A DNA stretch of 64,000 bases from Nigrospora sphaerica (lineage: Eukaryota > Ascomycota > Sordariomycetes > Amphisphaeriales > Apiosporaceae), in contig JAGVVL010000013.1 in the NCBI GenBank assembly GCA_018287875.1, forward strand, positions 2,666,001 through 2,730,000. The letters run 5' to 3'. Position 1 is the stretch's first letter. Each line of letters begins with the position of its first letter. The notes under the pieces are model-generated. The model saw only the letters and a program-made list of their open reading frames with translations, ran no database searches and was not told the origin of the DNA. This document shows positions 20,927 through 30,886 of this stretch, in pieces. Position numbers and translations under genes: made by a program.

Positions 20927-23140
20927 CTAGGGCTTGGGCGACGTGCCGGGCCTCATAGGAATGCTCACTGTGAGGGATTCTCTGACGGCGGCCGTCATGG
21001 GCTCGCCGTCCTTGATGCGCGCGTGGGTTATTTTGTCCAGGGCGTACGCCTCCATGAGCTTCGACCCCAGGTCGACGGCCGGTTCCGTCGTGCGCCGCTG
21101 GTCGATGTGAACCCGGCACAAATGTTTGGCCTGAACATACTGCCCGTACTCGGCCCGCAAGTCCTTCAGCTCGGGACCGAAGATGTTGTCCTCCCATTCC
21201 TTGAATATGGCCTTGTTGTGGAGATCGTTCTTATGCGGCAGCATCAGCAGACGAGTGATCTTCGCCCTCATCTTGGAGCTTGCCTCCCTCGCATAGCAGG
21301 CGTAGCGCCAGACCACCCGGAGCTGGTTGGGGCCTCGAAGCTTCCAGCTGCGTTCGAACAGCAAGTGGTACGTGACCTCGTCGAGTTTAATGTCACCCCA
21401 GCGTTGTCGCACAGTATGGATGATAAAGTGAACATCCTGGGCACTGCGCACGTGCGTCAACATGGTGTTTATGGAAACGACGTCGGGCTTTCCTCGACGG
21501 CCCTTTGCGACCAGGTCGAGTAATTGGTAGCTGAGGTTGTGTCGGCTGTGTCGTCCAAAAATCTCCAGCATCTGGTTCAGCGCAAGAGTGTCCAGCCAGT
21601 GCGGCCCTTCGTAGATGGCGTCCTGGCGGGCGATGAAGGGGGCGACGTCGTCGCCGATGCTCTTCAGGCTCGCCTCCAACTCGATGGGAGCCAAATGACT
21701 TCCGACCTTGACAAGCGCCGACTGGATCCGATAAAGACCCTTCTTCTTCATGTTCTCAAGAACGAGCTTCTTGAGGTTGACATCCCGGACCATGTACAAT
21801 AGTTCAATCCACGTCCTGCTGTCGGGGCGATTGCCCTTTTGGATCATCCGCTTGAGCATGTTCTGAAAGCCGTCGAGATCGCCCGAAACGTTACAACCGT
21901 GAAGCATGATGTTGCAAGTTGTGGTATCGATAGGCACATGGGCCAGCTCAGCCAGGTTGAAAATGGTATGTGCAGCGTGGCGGAAGGAGATACCCTTCTT
22001 GGTCAAGAAATCCAGGGCGAGGTCCAGGGCATGGGTGGAAAGTGCCGACCGCGTATTGGGGGACTGGAAAAGCCCTACCAGGATAGCGGCCACTGTTTCC
22101 TGGTGGTTCATCTCCTGTCCGCTATACAGCGGACGGGGAATTTGAGCATACACGAGTTTCGCCACGTACTGTTCTAAGCTCGCCTGGGTCCACGCCTTTG
22201 GCCGCTTGATCAGATCGGCACGCAGGCAGAGTTTGTAGGCCGCCTCCCTTACGACGGGGGTTGAACCATGCGTTTCTGACTCCGGAGAATTTCCGCTCAG
22301 CAGCCTCACCAACTGGGAGGTCTTGTTCTTCGACACCAAGTCCTTGAGAGTCTTTTGGGAGCCGGGATCGAGAACTCGAACAGCTGATAGGCTGCCGGCC
22401 AATTTGAGCAGGCCCGTCAGGGCCGTGCGGACTGCCCACTGGGAGCCTGATATAAACAGCGTCGTGGTCCCATCGTCTTTGTTATGGTCTTGCAGTCGCA
22501 AGATACAGCCGTCCTTTTGGATGGTTCGCAGGTTGCCCACGCCGTCCGACGAGAAGATGTTGGCAGCAACTTCTTTGTCCAGCACCACCTGGAAGTCCAC
22601 GACTAGGTCGAACACGGGGGTGTGCTTGTCAAGGTCGCTGATGATGACGTGCCAATCGGCCGAAGGTTTTGTGTAAGGACGCAGATGTTGTAGAGATTGC
22701 TGTGTAGCGATGCTCTGGGTACGCTTGCGAGCCATGCGGGCACGCTCGCGCTTGTCGGGATAATAGGCCGGTGGATCGACAAGCGCCGCCTGGAGTGGCT
22801 GCAAGACTTCAATTTGGGGTTTTTGCCGTCGCAAGCGCCGCATTTCGGCGCGCAAGGCTGCCGTCTCGGGAACGCGGACTCGCGGTTTTCGGAGGGGAGA
22901 GCCCGGGAAGATGTGCCTCGAGCCGGACGCAAGAACCTCGGGGACCGCTCCTGACATCCATGGACGAGCCAGGCCGTCCCGGTCAATGCGGGCTACCCTG
23001 GTGGTGGTGGAAGCCCACCGGGTCCCGCGAAAAGCCGGGCATGGCGTACGCCGTTGCAGCTCCCTGGGAATCAAGGAGAGCCCTGGGGCGCTCGAGGGGC
23101 AGGCGCGAGCTCTCCATATTGATGCGATACCCAGGGACAT
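20927..23140 (-). CDS. mitochondrial PPR-like protein
   Basis: Single exon, 737 residues, starting at an ATG at 23140. The N terminus is rich in Arg, Ser and Ala with almost no acidic residues in the first 50 positions (SIWRARACPSSAPG, then RRTPCPAFRGTRWAS), which fits a mitochondrial presequence. The body is helical. Around residues 400-455 is a pentatricopeptide-like unit (TTTCNIMLHGCNVSGDLDGF, then a GNRPDSRTWIELLYMV block), and around residue 560 another (PDVVSINTMLTHVRSAQDV). Fungal PPR proteins of this size act on mitochondrial mRNA stability or translation; the target RNA cannot be read from sequence. The DLVVDFQVVLDKEVA block suggests a specific conserved fungal family, but I cannot name it. 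Confidence 0.85.
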   Translation of the reverse strand: MSLGIASIWRARACPSSAPGLSLIPRELQRRTPCPAFRGTRWASTTTRVARIDRDGLARPWMSGAVPEVLASGSRHIFPGSPLRKPRVRVPETAALRAEMRRLRRQKPQIEVLQPLQAALVDPPAYYPDKRERARMARKRTQSIATQQSLQHLRPYTKPSADWHVIISDLDKHTPVFDLVVDFQVVLDKEVAANIFSSDGVGNLRTIQKDGCILRLQDHNKDDGTTTLFISGSQWAVRTALTGLLKLAGSLSAVRVLDPGSQKTLKDLVSKNKTSQLVRLLSGNSPESETHGSTPVVREAAYKLCLRADLIKRPKAWTQASLEQYVAKLVYAQIPRPLYSGQEMNHQETVAAILVGLFQSPNTRSALSTHALDLALDFLTKKGISFRHAAHTIFNLAELAHVPIDTTTCNIMLHGCNVSGDLDGFQNMLKRMIQKGNRPDSRTWIELLYMVRDVNLKKLVLENMKKKGLYRIQSALVKVGSHLAPIELEASLKSIGDDVAPFIARQDAIYEGPHWLDTLALNQMLEIFGRHSRHNLSYQLLDLVAKGRRGKPDVVSINTMLTHVRSAQDVHFIIHTVRQRWGDIKLDEVTYHLLFERSWKLRGPNQLRVVWRYACYAREASSKMRAKITRLLMLPHKNDLHNKAIFKEWEDNIFGPELKDLRAEYGQYVQAKHLCRVHIDQRRTTEPAVDLGSKLMEAYALDKITHARIKDGEPMTAAVRESLTVSIPMRPGTSPKP

Positions 23141-24307
23141 GAGCTATAACTCAAGCATCATCTGGGGGGGGAGATACTGGGCGGCCGGGGATGGGCTGGC
23201 TGGGCTGGGATGCGAAGTTGGCCTTGCGGGGGTGAGGGTATAGCCGCGGGTCAGTTAGGTAGGTGCAATGTTGCCATGGTCGAAGTACGGCAAAAATTCA
23301 ACCGGCTTATCGGGAGGAGGGGGCGGTCGCTACATGTATCCCATTATCGGGGCGGTACACTGGCACTACTAGCTCACTTGCCAGCTAGTAATGTACCTAC
23401 TATATTCCCATTCGAGGCAAGAATACGCGATCCCATTGGATACCTCTACCATACATCAATCTTACCTGCTAAGGCAAGTACTTGAGGTATTATGCATACA
23501 TCTACTTATGAGGTTACAACTACGTCCAGGATCCCACCTGGCAGTTAAGGCAGGTAATTGAGCCCCCTCCCCCAAAGAGGTTAGTTACGGTATTTATCCA
23601 TCAGCAGAAGTAAGGCACGGGCCCGGGTTCGCAGCCTGAGAGGAGGTTCCCTGGGTGCAAGTTGGCATGCAGTGTAGTCGATGCAAAGCATATAGAAAAA
23701 ATGACTTTGTGACATGCGTTCTTTGCAACATGGTAACGTTCTTCCCCAAACCTACATGCCACTATTGTCGCCGTGGTCGTCGTAAGAAAACCCCCCATGA
23801 TGGAGTCATACGTCCGCATAGCATGTGCTGCCCTGCGAGAAACACCTTGGGGGAGGGGCGAGTCAACCAAGGCCCCATGAAAGCTCCCTGGTCACCAGGT
23901 ACCCGAGACGAAAGCCCATCCGGACAAGATGAATACCCAGGATGCGCACACAGTGCGTCCATGAGAACCTCTCCGCCGAATGACAATGACAGTAAGTGGT
24001 ATCATCTTGCCTTCCTATCACGCTTATGCCCTCTCGGTCCCCACGGAAACAAGGGACCAAATGGTGTACCTCGGGACACGAACCATGCATCGGCTCCCAT
24101 TTCTTCTAGGTCTTCTTTCAAATGGCTTCAAGCCACATTCAACTCGCCGGACCGCCACTGCTATCTTCAACCCTGCTTAGCAGATCCTCTCTGGGACGTC
24201 CTGTGCGTCAACCAAGTCAAGCCAGAGTGACAGCCCCCTAGACTGTGTGAAAAATCCAGGCGGGCATCGCCCCCAGACCCAGTGAGTTCCTGTTGCTCTC
24301 GGTTCTT
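23141..24307. other. intergenic region upstream of the PPR gene
   Basis: About 1.2 kb between two minus-strand genes. It includes the PPR gene promoter and the PP2C 3' UTR. There are TACCTA/TAGGTA motifs at about 23255, 23395 and 23480-23550. A plus-strand frame at 23655-24230 has three CxxC pairs near its start but no codon bias; I do not call it a gene. Confidence 0.5.
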
Positions 24308-26389
24308 CTATGCAGACTTGGCCTCTCCCTCCTTCTTTTCCGTCTTCGCATCGCCTGCCGGGGTATCTTTGGTTGTTGACTCCGTCTTCTTCTCGGATGA
24401 ATCGGTCGACTGTTTCTCACCGGATGGGGGCGAGGGGGCGCGGGGAGGGGCCGCACTGTTTTCTTCTTCTGCGCCGCCCGAAGACTTGTCAACCTGGCTG
24501 GCCAGATCCTTGTCCTCGTCGGCGTTGTCGAACATCTCGGCGTCGTCTGAGTCTGTCAAGACCTCAGTGCCATCGCCCAAGAAAATTATGCGTCCCTTGT
24601 ACCCACCAATGCCGAAGCCTCTCGACTTTTGGCCCGCAGTGTCAACATCGTAGCCGCTGTCGCTATCATCGAAGTTGTGGTGGACGCCAGGGCCCCGGAA
24701 CTCAGCTGTATCGGCCCCCCCGTCAGTCTCTAAGCCCTGCTGCGGCACACGGTCCGGGTTCCGTCAAGACAGCATACCGTATTCGGGAGGAGCACAGGGG
24801 CCGTCGCCCTTGGCCACCCGGTTGCCAACTTCATCGTACCAAGCCTCCTTGGTCTTGCCCCGCAAAAGACCCACGACGCACATTGTCATGTTGTCGCAAC
24901 CGACACCGCCCGTCTCGGAGTTGGAAGCCAGGCAGTTGTCCATCATGTTCTCGCAAATCTTTTCCAGGTCTTGCTTAGCGGCGACACCCCGGCGGACGAA
25001 CTCAACGACGGCTTGCGAGGACTGGCAGTCCCAGATACCTGTATAGCGAGTCAGTTATGATGCCTGGGAGACCGTCTTATCAGTGTGTCCGGGGGTCATA
25101 CCATCACAGGCAAGGACGAGAAACTCATCGTCGTCGCTAATGTCGTGAACAACAACGTCGGGATAAGCAGTCACAATCTGCTGCTCAGGAGCGAGTTCGG
25201 CGCTCTTCTTAAACTCAAAGTCGCCGATGGCGCGAGACAGAGCAAGGTTGCCGTTGACACGACCGAAGTCGACAAACCCGCCAGCAGCAGTTATTCGAGC
25301 CTTCTCGCCTATGGAGGTGAAAAAAGCCATGTCAGTCTGGGCCTCAGCGAGCAATAGGGGGAGACAGCTGTGGCTAACCTTCATTCTGGGGCTTGTGGTC
25401 AAAGGACAGAGGCTTAGCCCGACCCTTGACACCGAGCACGCTGCGAGAATCGCCGGCGTTCGCCTGGGGATCGGTTAGTACAAGATATCAAGAGGTAGCA
25501 TGGCGTGGAGAAACCGACAATATAGATTTTGTCGTCAGTAATAAGTCCAACACAGGCAGTGCAGCCCGACACCTCCTCCTCGTACTTGGGGTCTAGAGCG
25601 GGTGTTGTCAGCAGGGGGCCATGACCTCACGAGCTGATGCCGGCGGCTCTGGACGCCGGGGTCAGGATGTTTCATACCACTGAGGATGGCTCGGTCGGTC
25701 GCGAGGAAGGTGTCCTTGAGGGCCTGCTCGTAGTTGCGGGCCTTGAAGGTGTCCTGCTTCAGGAGAATGTCGCACATGTGTTGACCGGCGAACTGTGCGA
25801 CTTTGTCTCCGCCGTGGCCGTCGAAAACGCCAAAGAAGGAGAGGCGGCAGCCGTGTTGCTTGTGCTCCTCGCTGTCGGGCTTCAGTAGGGACAGGACGGT
25901 ACAGTGGGCATCCTCCATGCTGATGCGCCAGCCCTGCATGGCCGACACGCCATAGAGCATGCGGTCGTCTTCGCCTTTGGAAGACTCCTGAACGATTACA
26001 TCATGGTCAGCGGTGCTGGTCTCGCAAGAACCGCGCGGTGAAAAACCGGGGCGGCTAGGTTCATGACGAGCTGAAGGAGGGGGGAGGAGAGGAAAGCCGA
26101 CCCTGCCAACGCGGGCCAGGGAGGATGCGTCACGCGCTCGGAAACGCAAGGCGCAGAGAGCGAACAGCGTCGCGAGCGCGCGCAACCGCAATCCTGGGGG
26201 AGGACGGGGTTGGGTCGGCACAGAGGAGGGGGTTCTGAAAGCCTAGGACGGCCGCAAGTGGGTAGGTAGGTTGTAGGTAGGTGGTATGAGAAGAGACGGC
26301 CATGGTAGCACCGGACCAAGCAGAGGGCAACCTCGGCTGCAAGCAACACTTACCTTGTCGACGATGGGCTCCGAGAGCGTTTGACCCAT
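24308..26389 (-). CDS. PTC2: type 2C protein phosphatase (Ptc2/Ptc3-like)
   Basis: A metal-dependent Ser/Thr phosphatase; yeast Ptc2 and Ptc3 switch off stress MAP kinase and DNA-damage checkpoint signals. I read seven coding exons on the minus strand: 26389-26354, 25987-25678, 25592-25519, 25463-25379, 25308-25102, 25038-24778 and 24705-24308, summing to 1371 nt or 456 residues (yeast Ptc2: 464). Visible motifs: [12 protein letters not shown], with the N-terminal Gly/Gln typical of the subfamily; RISMEDAH (residues 33-40); VFDGHGG (metal-binding Asp68); [29 protein letters not shown], rebuilt across the exon 5/6 join; and GCDNMT. The tail after about residue 325 is acidic then Ser/Pro/Glu-rich and probably disordered. 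The donor of intron 3 is GTCGGT, a weak site. The first coding exon is only 12 codons, followed by a 365-nt intron. Confidence 0.95.
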
Positions 26390-26434
26390 GGCGGAAAAGA
26401 CTTTCTGCCGCAGCGCTGAGCTGAGGCGATCTGT

Positions 26435-27039
26435 CTAGAAATGGGGGATGTTAGAAGAGGATGAGGAGGAACAGGTCGGGTCGGTGGCCACGACGTCGGA
26501 GGGGGTTTGAGGAAGTCGGCGGGCGGGGAGTCAATTTTTTACGGCGTCGGATTGGATCTGATTTGACGGTCTGGGTTGGCTGGCTTTGCGGGCAGTGGTC
26601 TGTATGGTTGGCAGAGGTGGAAGGTAGTGTGCGCGCGTATGTGTGTGTGTTTGTGTGCGTGTGCAGCACAACTCCTGGCCAAGACAGATAGGCAAATCCA
26701 ATGGGGAATTTGGGGGTGGAAGGATGAGCAAGGTTGGGGAGTATGTAATGGTGATCGGTCAGAGAGCAGATAGAGGGAAGCAAGAGAGAGAAAGAGAGAA
26801 GGAGAGGGAGAGAGAGCGCGCGGTACGAAGAGGAAGTACAGCTTAGCAGTAGTCGCCTGTCTGTACGGAGGTGCTGAGGCAGGCAGTAGAAAGGCTACGT
26901 AGGGGGGGGGCCGGATGTACGGAGTCCTCACCAGGGACAAGGGCAGGCGGTGATGCAGTTGCAGTCTAGTCCAGTCCAGTCCCGTCCAGACTAACTGAGA
27001 AGCAAGAGATGGCAGCAGAAAAGCCGGCTTGCTACTTAC
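26435..27039 (-). other. putative 605-nt intron in the PP2C leader
   Basis: On the minus strand a consensus donor GTAAGT begins at 27039. A CTAAC branch site followed by a pyrimidine-rich acceptor (CCCATTTCTAG) ends at 26435, 45 nt before the start codon. This suggests that transcription starts upstream of 27040 and that the leader is spliced. The intron contains GT-rich (26632-26664) and purine-rich (26770-26822) simple sequence. Confidence 0.5.
26770..26822. repeat. GA-rich purine tract
   Basis: Imperfect GAGA/GGAG simple repeat, which would lie inside the proposed leader intron of the PP2C gene. Confidence 0.7.
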
Positions 27040-28246
27040 CAGACTCCGAGAGTGATGGCAAAGACGAAGCAGCGGCACGCACGAGCAGAGCAAGCGAAGC
27101 AGCGGAGGCGGCGCACGAGACGGTGGCTGACTGAATCAGATAAGGTGCGTCGAGGTAGGTATCCCGAGAGTACAGCGGCAAATAGGGTACGAATGTACCA
27201 AATGGGAGCTCACAAGACGTAACCGTGGTAAGGCCAGGTAGGCAGCCTCGAGGTGAGGTTGTGGGTAACCTGTATGTACTAAGATTGTAGGGGGCAGGTA
27301 GTGGGCTCAGCCGAAGTACCGCCTAAGGGTGACAGCCCGGCGCTTTGGATGGGGATTGGGTTGAGGGGAGGATGGGATTGTCTACGACAGCGTATTTCTG
27401 TTGGACAGAGGGGGGGGCGAAGAGCTGAGGGACCCTAGAGACCAAGCTTGGGGAGGGGGTCGGACCTCAAGCTGCGTTGGATGTCGTAAGTAACGGCCAA
27501 TGCGGGGTTCGGCTCGTGCCAAAAATCTCATCCGTCTACAGGGCTCTCTGGCGGCAAAAAAAAAACACCACCTGGTTCAATCGCCTCCCATCCCATCCCA
27601 CCTCTGGCCTCCACCTCTCGTGCGCCCGATTGATGATGAACGGGTGGATAGGGAGCTCTGACTGGACGTTTTAATGGATGACGGCTAGGGCCCAAGCGCC
27701 GAGCTACATGTCCGGGCACCAGTGCATGGATGGGATGGGATGGGATTTTCCCCACGCATCTGGCCTCTTCTCTATCTCTACTACTCCGTATTACCTCCTC
27801 CACGATGTTACTACTATTCGTACTCGTAGATTTTGGGGGGCTTGGCCGTTTCTCTCCGCCCTCGGGATGACATCCGGAAAGCCTGCCTGCCAGTTCCCAT
27901 CCCTGACGTGTCACAAGTTAGTATCCCATTGCCACAGGCTCGGTTCGGTTCCTAAAACTGCATCGCGCCCATCAAAAACAGGGGATCCAGCCGTCACAAA
28001 AGGGTCGCGGTGCACAGACAATGTACCTACCTCTTTTGGGGGGGCAGATCTACAGGAGGTACTTATCATGGTCAGCCCAGACTGACTGAACGAACAACCT
28101 TGGCTACTCGCTGCCCAGGCAGCAGACCGAGCCATCCTGGTCGGTAGATCAATCCTCTGTTACCAGATGAGAAATGGGGCCGCCTTGCTCGTGTTTCCCA
28201 TTCCTACAGTAAGGTTGCCGTTCTCTGATAGGAAGTATACCCTTAT

Positions 28247-28294
28247 ATGTGTGTGTTGGTGTGTGTTGGTGTGTGAGTGTGTGAATGTGTGTGT
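28247..28294. repeat. GT-rich microsatellite
   Basis: Interrupted (GT)n with GTTG and GAGTGT interruptions, 48 bases. Confidence 0.75.
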
Positions 28295-28708
28295 CGCTAA
28301 CCGCTCTGCCTCGGCCTACCTATCTGCCACCTCCAAAACCGCATGGCCGGACAACCGAAGACCGTAGGGCCTAGACTCTCTGCCTGGGCGCAGCCAGAGG
28401 GGGGGGGCATATTGTTGCACGCAGCATGGGTCTGGCCTTCCACCTTCCTGTCACCTACTGCTTATAGGTAATGTACTGACTGTATGGCCGTCCTAACCCC
28501 TACGCTTCGACGTGCACGACACTCCGTACCTAAAGCAGTGACGGATGCAACCACCTATGGACAGTGCTTGTGCGGGTGGGATGCATCCGAGATATGGCAC
28601 ATGAGCTTACTTGCTTTTGCGTTCTACTGCTTTTGTCTGCTCAAAGCAAAGCAAAACTCATGTCCAGGGAACCCCCACTAGCTTGTATACAATTTCGACG
28701 ATGCCGTT

Positions 28709-28720
28709 CCCCCCCCCCCC
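28709..28720. repeat. C12 homopolymer
   Basis: Twelve consecutive C on the plus strand, one of several long C tracts in intergenic DNA of this window. Confidence 0.85.
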
Positions 28721-29498
28721 TTCCCAAAATAAAGTGAAGAGTGGCTGCTGATGTCAGGATGGCTCAATGGTCGCGTGTCCTGGCAGGTTTCTCCTCCGTT
28801 GCCTCCTGCCCACCCCCTGGTCGGTTGCCGATGAGCTCATTCCCAATCGGAGATACGCGAGCAACATCTATCTTTGCCTATACCCAAGCCGAATCAGGCC
28901 GGCCCGTCATCAAGTTTCTCTGCGCTCTAACACTTGTTTAACCGGCTGTGTTATTTCTACATGAAGCGGGGGGATGCCTGCGCGCTCATGGCGCTAAAAG
29001 GCCGACGGACTGGCTGTAACCCGAGTTTCGTTTCCGCCCCCCTCGCACGCCAGCTAGGCGCTCGTCACAGTGCCGGGACTACTTCGAGCCTTGCAGAGAT
29101 TTCTTGGCCCCCATCGTTACAAAATGAAGAGCCTCGAGGCTCGAGGTTTTTCGCAGGCGGGCTCGTAGACAACTGCCGGCATAGCGCTTTCGGCCTTCGC
29201 TATCGCCGCGTCTGCCGGATTCTTCTTCATACTACATCACGAGAATCAAGTTTCTACGTCCGAGGGCACGGAAATGTGCAGCTAAATTCGGCCCCGCTAA
29301 GAAGCTAGCCGTGGTCTAAGGCTGTCGGTACGGACCAGTACTTTATTGGTGAGCTGCAGGAGTTGGGCCTCGGGCCTGCGGCCTACGATGAACTCTCCAG
29401 AGACCCTCTGGGTATAACACTACGTCATGCGTGGCGGGTTGAGCCCCGCCGCCTCGCTGCATAGGTAGTAAGTAGATCATGTGTCTGGCTGGCGGCCC

Positions 29499-30640
29499 CT
29501 ACCGGCAAAGGCCCAAGCTAGGCTCGGGGCGCACGAGGCCGAGCTCAAGAAGGCCTTCGTAGCTCCAGTAGTCGCGCTTCGCGCCCTCGCCGGCAACCCT
29601 CTCCGTGCTCACCACTTTGCCCGTCCAGTACGCACTCCCCGCCGTGTGCTTTCCGAAAGCCGCCAGTCCGGCGTTCAGTATAGCCCCACGCGCGCCGAGC
29701 GAGTTGTTATAGAGCGTCTCGATCGACCACTCGCCGGTGAAGACGGGGAACTTGTCGACGGGCGATCTCTTGGCGTCGGCGCAGATCATCTCGGTGACGT
29801 TGGTGGAGCCGGCCGGACGTCCGTTGAAGTAGTAGTAGTGCAGGTCGAAGACGATGTTCTTGTCCTGGGTGAAGTTGGCAGCCCAGTAAGTCGCGCCCTT
29901 GAATCCGTCGTCGAGTATGACGGGAATCTGCGGGTTCACCGCCGCAACCCGGCCGATGACAGCGTTATAGTACCTGAGCAGCCACGACGCCGCCTGTTCG
30001 GACAAGGTAGTGGGCTGTCCGATGTGGTTCGGATTGTCCATGGGCTCGTTGATCGGCTCCAGCGTGAACGACTGTGGGTTTCCGGATTGCTGAATGAAGT
30101 CAAGCACGGCATCGACCGTCTCATGGACCACTCGAGAGCCGTCTCGTTGTACCACCAGTCCAGCCCGCCCACACGCTCGCCGATGGTTTGGTTGTTGACA
30201 CCGCCTGGCAGCCCGTGGAGATCAAGGATGACATGCATGCCATGTTGAGAAATAGCGTGGGATGCAATCTCCCCGATACGGGCTTGCTGCTGGCCGTGGT
30301 ATAGCTCGCTGCCAGGCACCTGTGAGTACTGGAATTAGCATTGGCATGGGCTGGGAACGCGGTGTCAATGGTAGGGGTAAGGAGAACAGAACTACTCACG
30401 TCAATCCACGCCTGGCACGTGGTTGGGATGCGCAATATCTTCAAGCCGCCGGAAGCAGAACGTCGATGTCGGCGGTTGTGAACCAGGTTGAATAGCGCTC
30501 CTCCAGGACGGGCCCGCAGCGTTCGCCGAGGTTGGCAAACTCCGGTGACGGGTAACAGCCAGAGATTGGAATAAGGAGCTTAGAGACTCACCGAAGGCCA
30601 CCTCCAGCTCGAATTTCATGGGACGGCTGTATTCACTTCG
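29499..30640 (-). pseudogene. decayed GH5 glucan 1,3-beta-glucosidase
   Basis: Exo-beta-1,3-glucanases of glycoside hydrolase family 5 trim cell-wall glucan. Family blocks are present in order: RCGPVLEERYSTWFTTADID, LKILRIPTTCQAWID, VPGSELYHGQQQARIGEIAS, HGMHVILDLHGLPGGVN, TLEPINEPMDNP (acid/base Glu), YWAANF, HYYYFNGRP, VFTGEWS (nucleophile Glu) and AYWTGK, ending at a TAG at 29499. A normal 80-nt intron lies at 30320-30399. The frame breaks twice without an intron: between TTADIDVLLPA and GLKILRIP (about 30445), and between NETALEWSM and TVDAVLDF (about 30125), each looking like the loss of one base. Upstream of the RCGPVLEE block, the usual signal peptide and RGVNLGGW-type block are missing; only about 250 bases separate this point from the next gene. 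Hence I call it a 5'-truncated pseudogene, with both catalytic Glu still encoded. Confidence 0.8.
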
Positions 30641-30886
30641 CACTACCCGGTTCCGTCCACCGGCACCCCACCGGCCCCACGGTTGTCGGCACTTGCCGGA
30701 GAAGAGGGCGTAGGCACACATCACAGTAAACCTGGGGCCCCGAACTTTCAGCAGTGCGGAGATTAGGTGGGCCTATCCAGGGCAGCAAATGTACCTACTA
30801 ACACAAGGAAAGATGGACTCATAACAGGCGTGGCTGATAGGTAAGTGATGAGTATTATACTATGAGTACTAACCTGCTCTAGAAGT

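Larger units (their letters stand above)
27040..29498. other. intergenic region, about 2.5 kb
   Basis: It contains the PP2C promoter and the region beyond the GH5 pseudogene's 3' end. I see no credible gene. Simple sequence includes TGGGA repeats at about 27727-27748, a GT-rich microsatellite and a C12 run. The frame at 28934-29308 has no recognisable motif. Confidence 0.5.

Noticed and set aside
23667..24230. Plus-strand ORF with three CxxC pairs near its start (zinc-ribbon-like)
   Set aside because: No third-position bias, no spacing that matches a known zinc domain, and the remainder of the frame is featureless.
28741..28820. tRNA-like start (GATGGCTCAATGGT)
   Set aside because: No B-box (GGTTCRANTCC) at the required distance and no acceptor-stem pairing visible.
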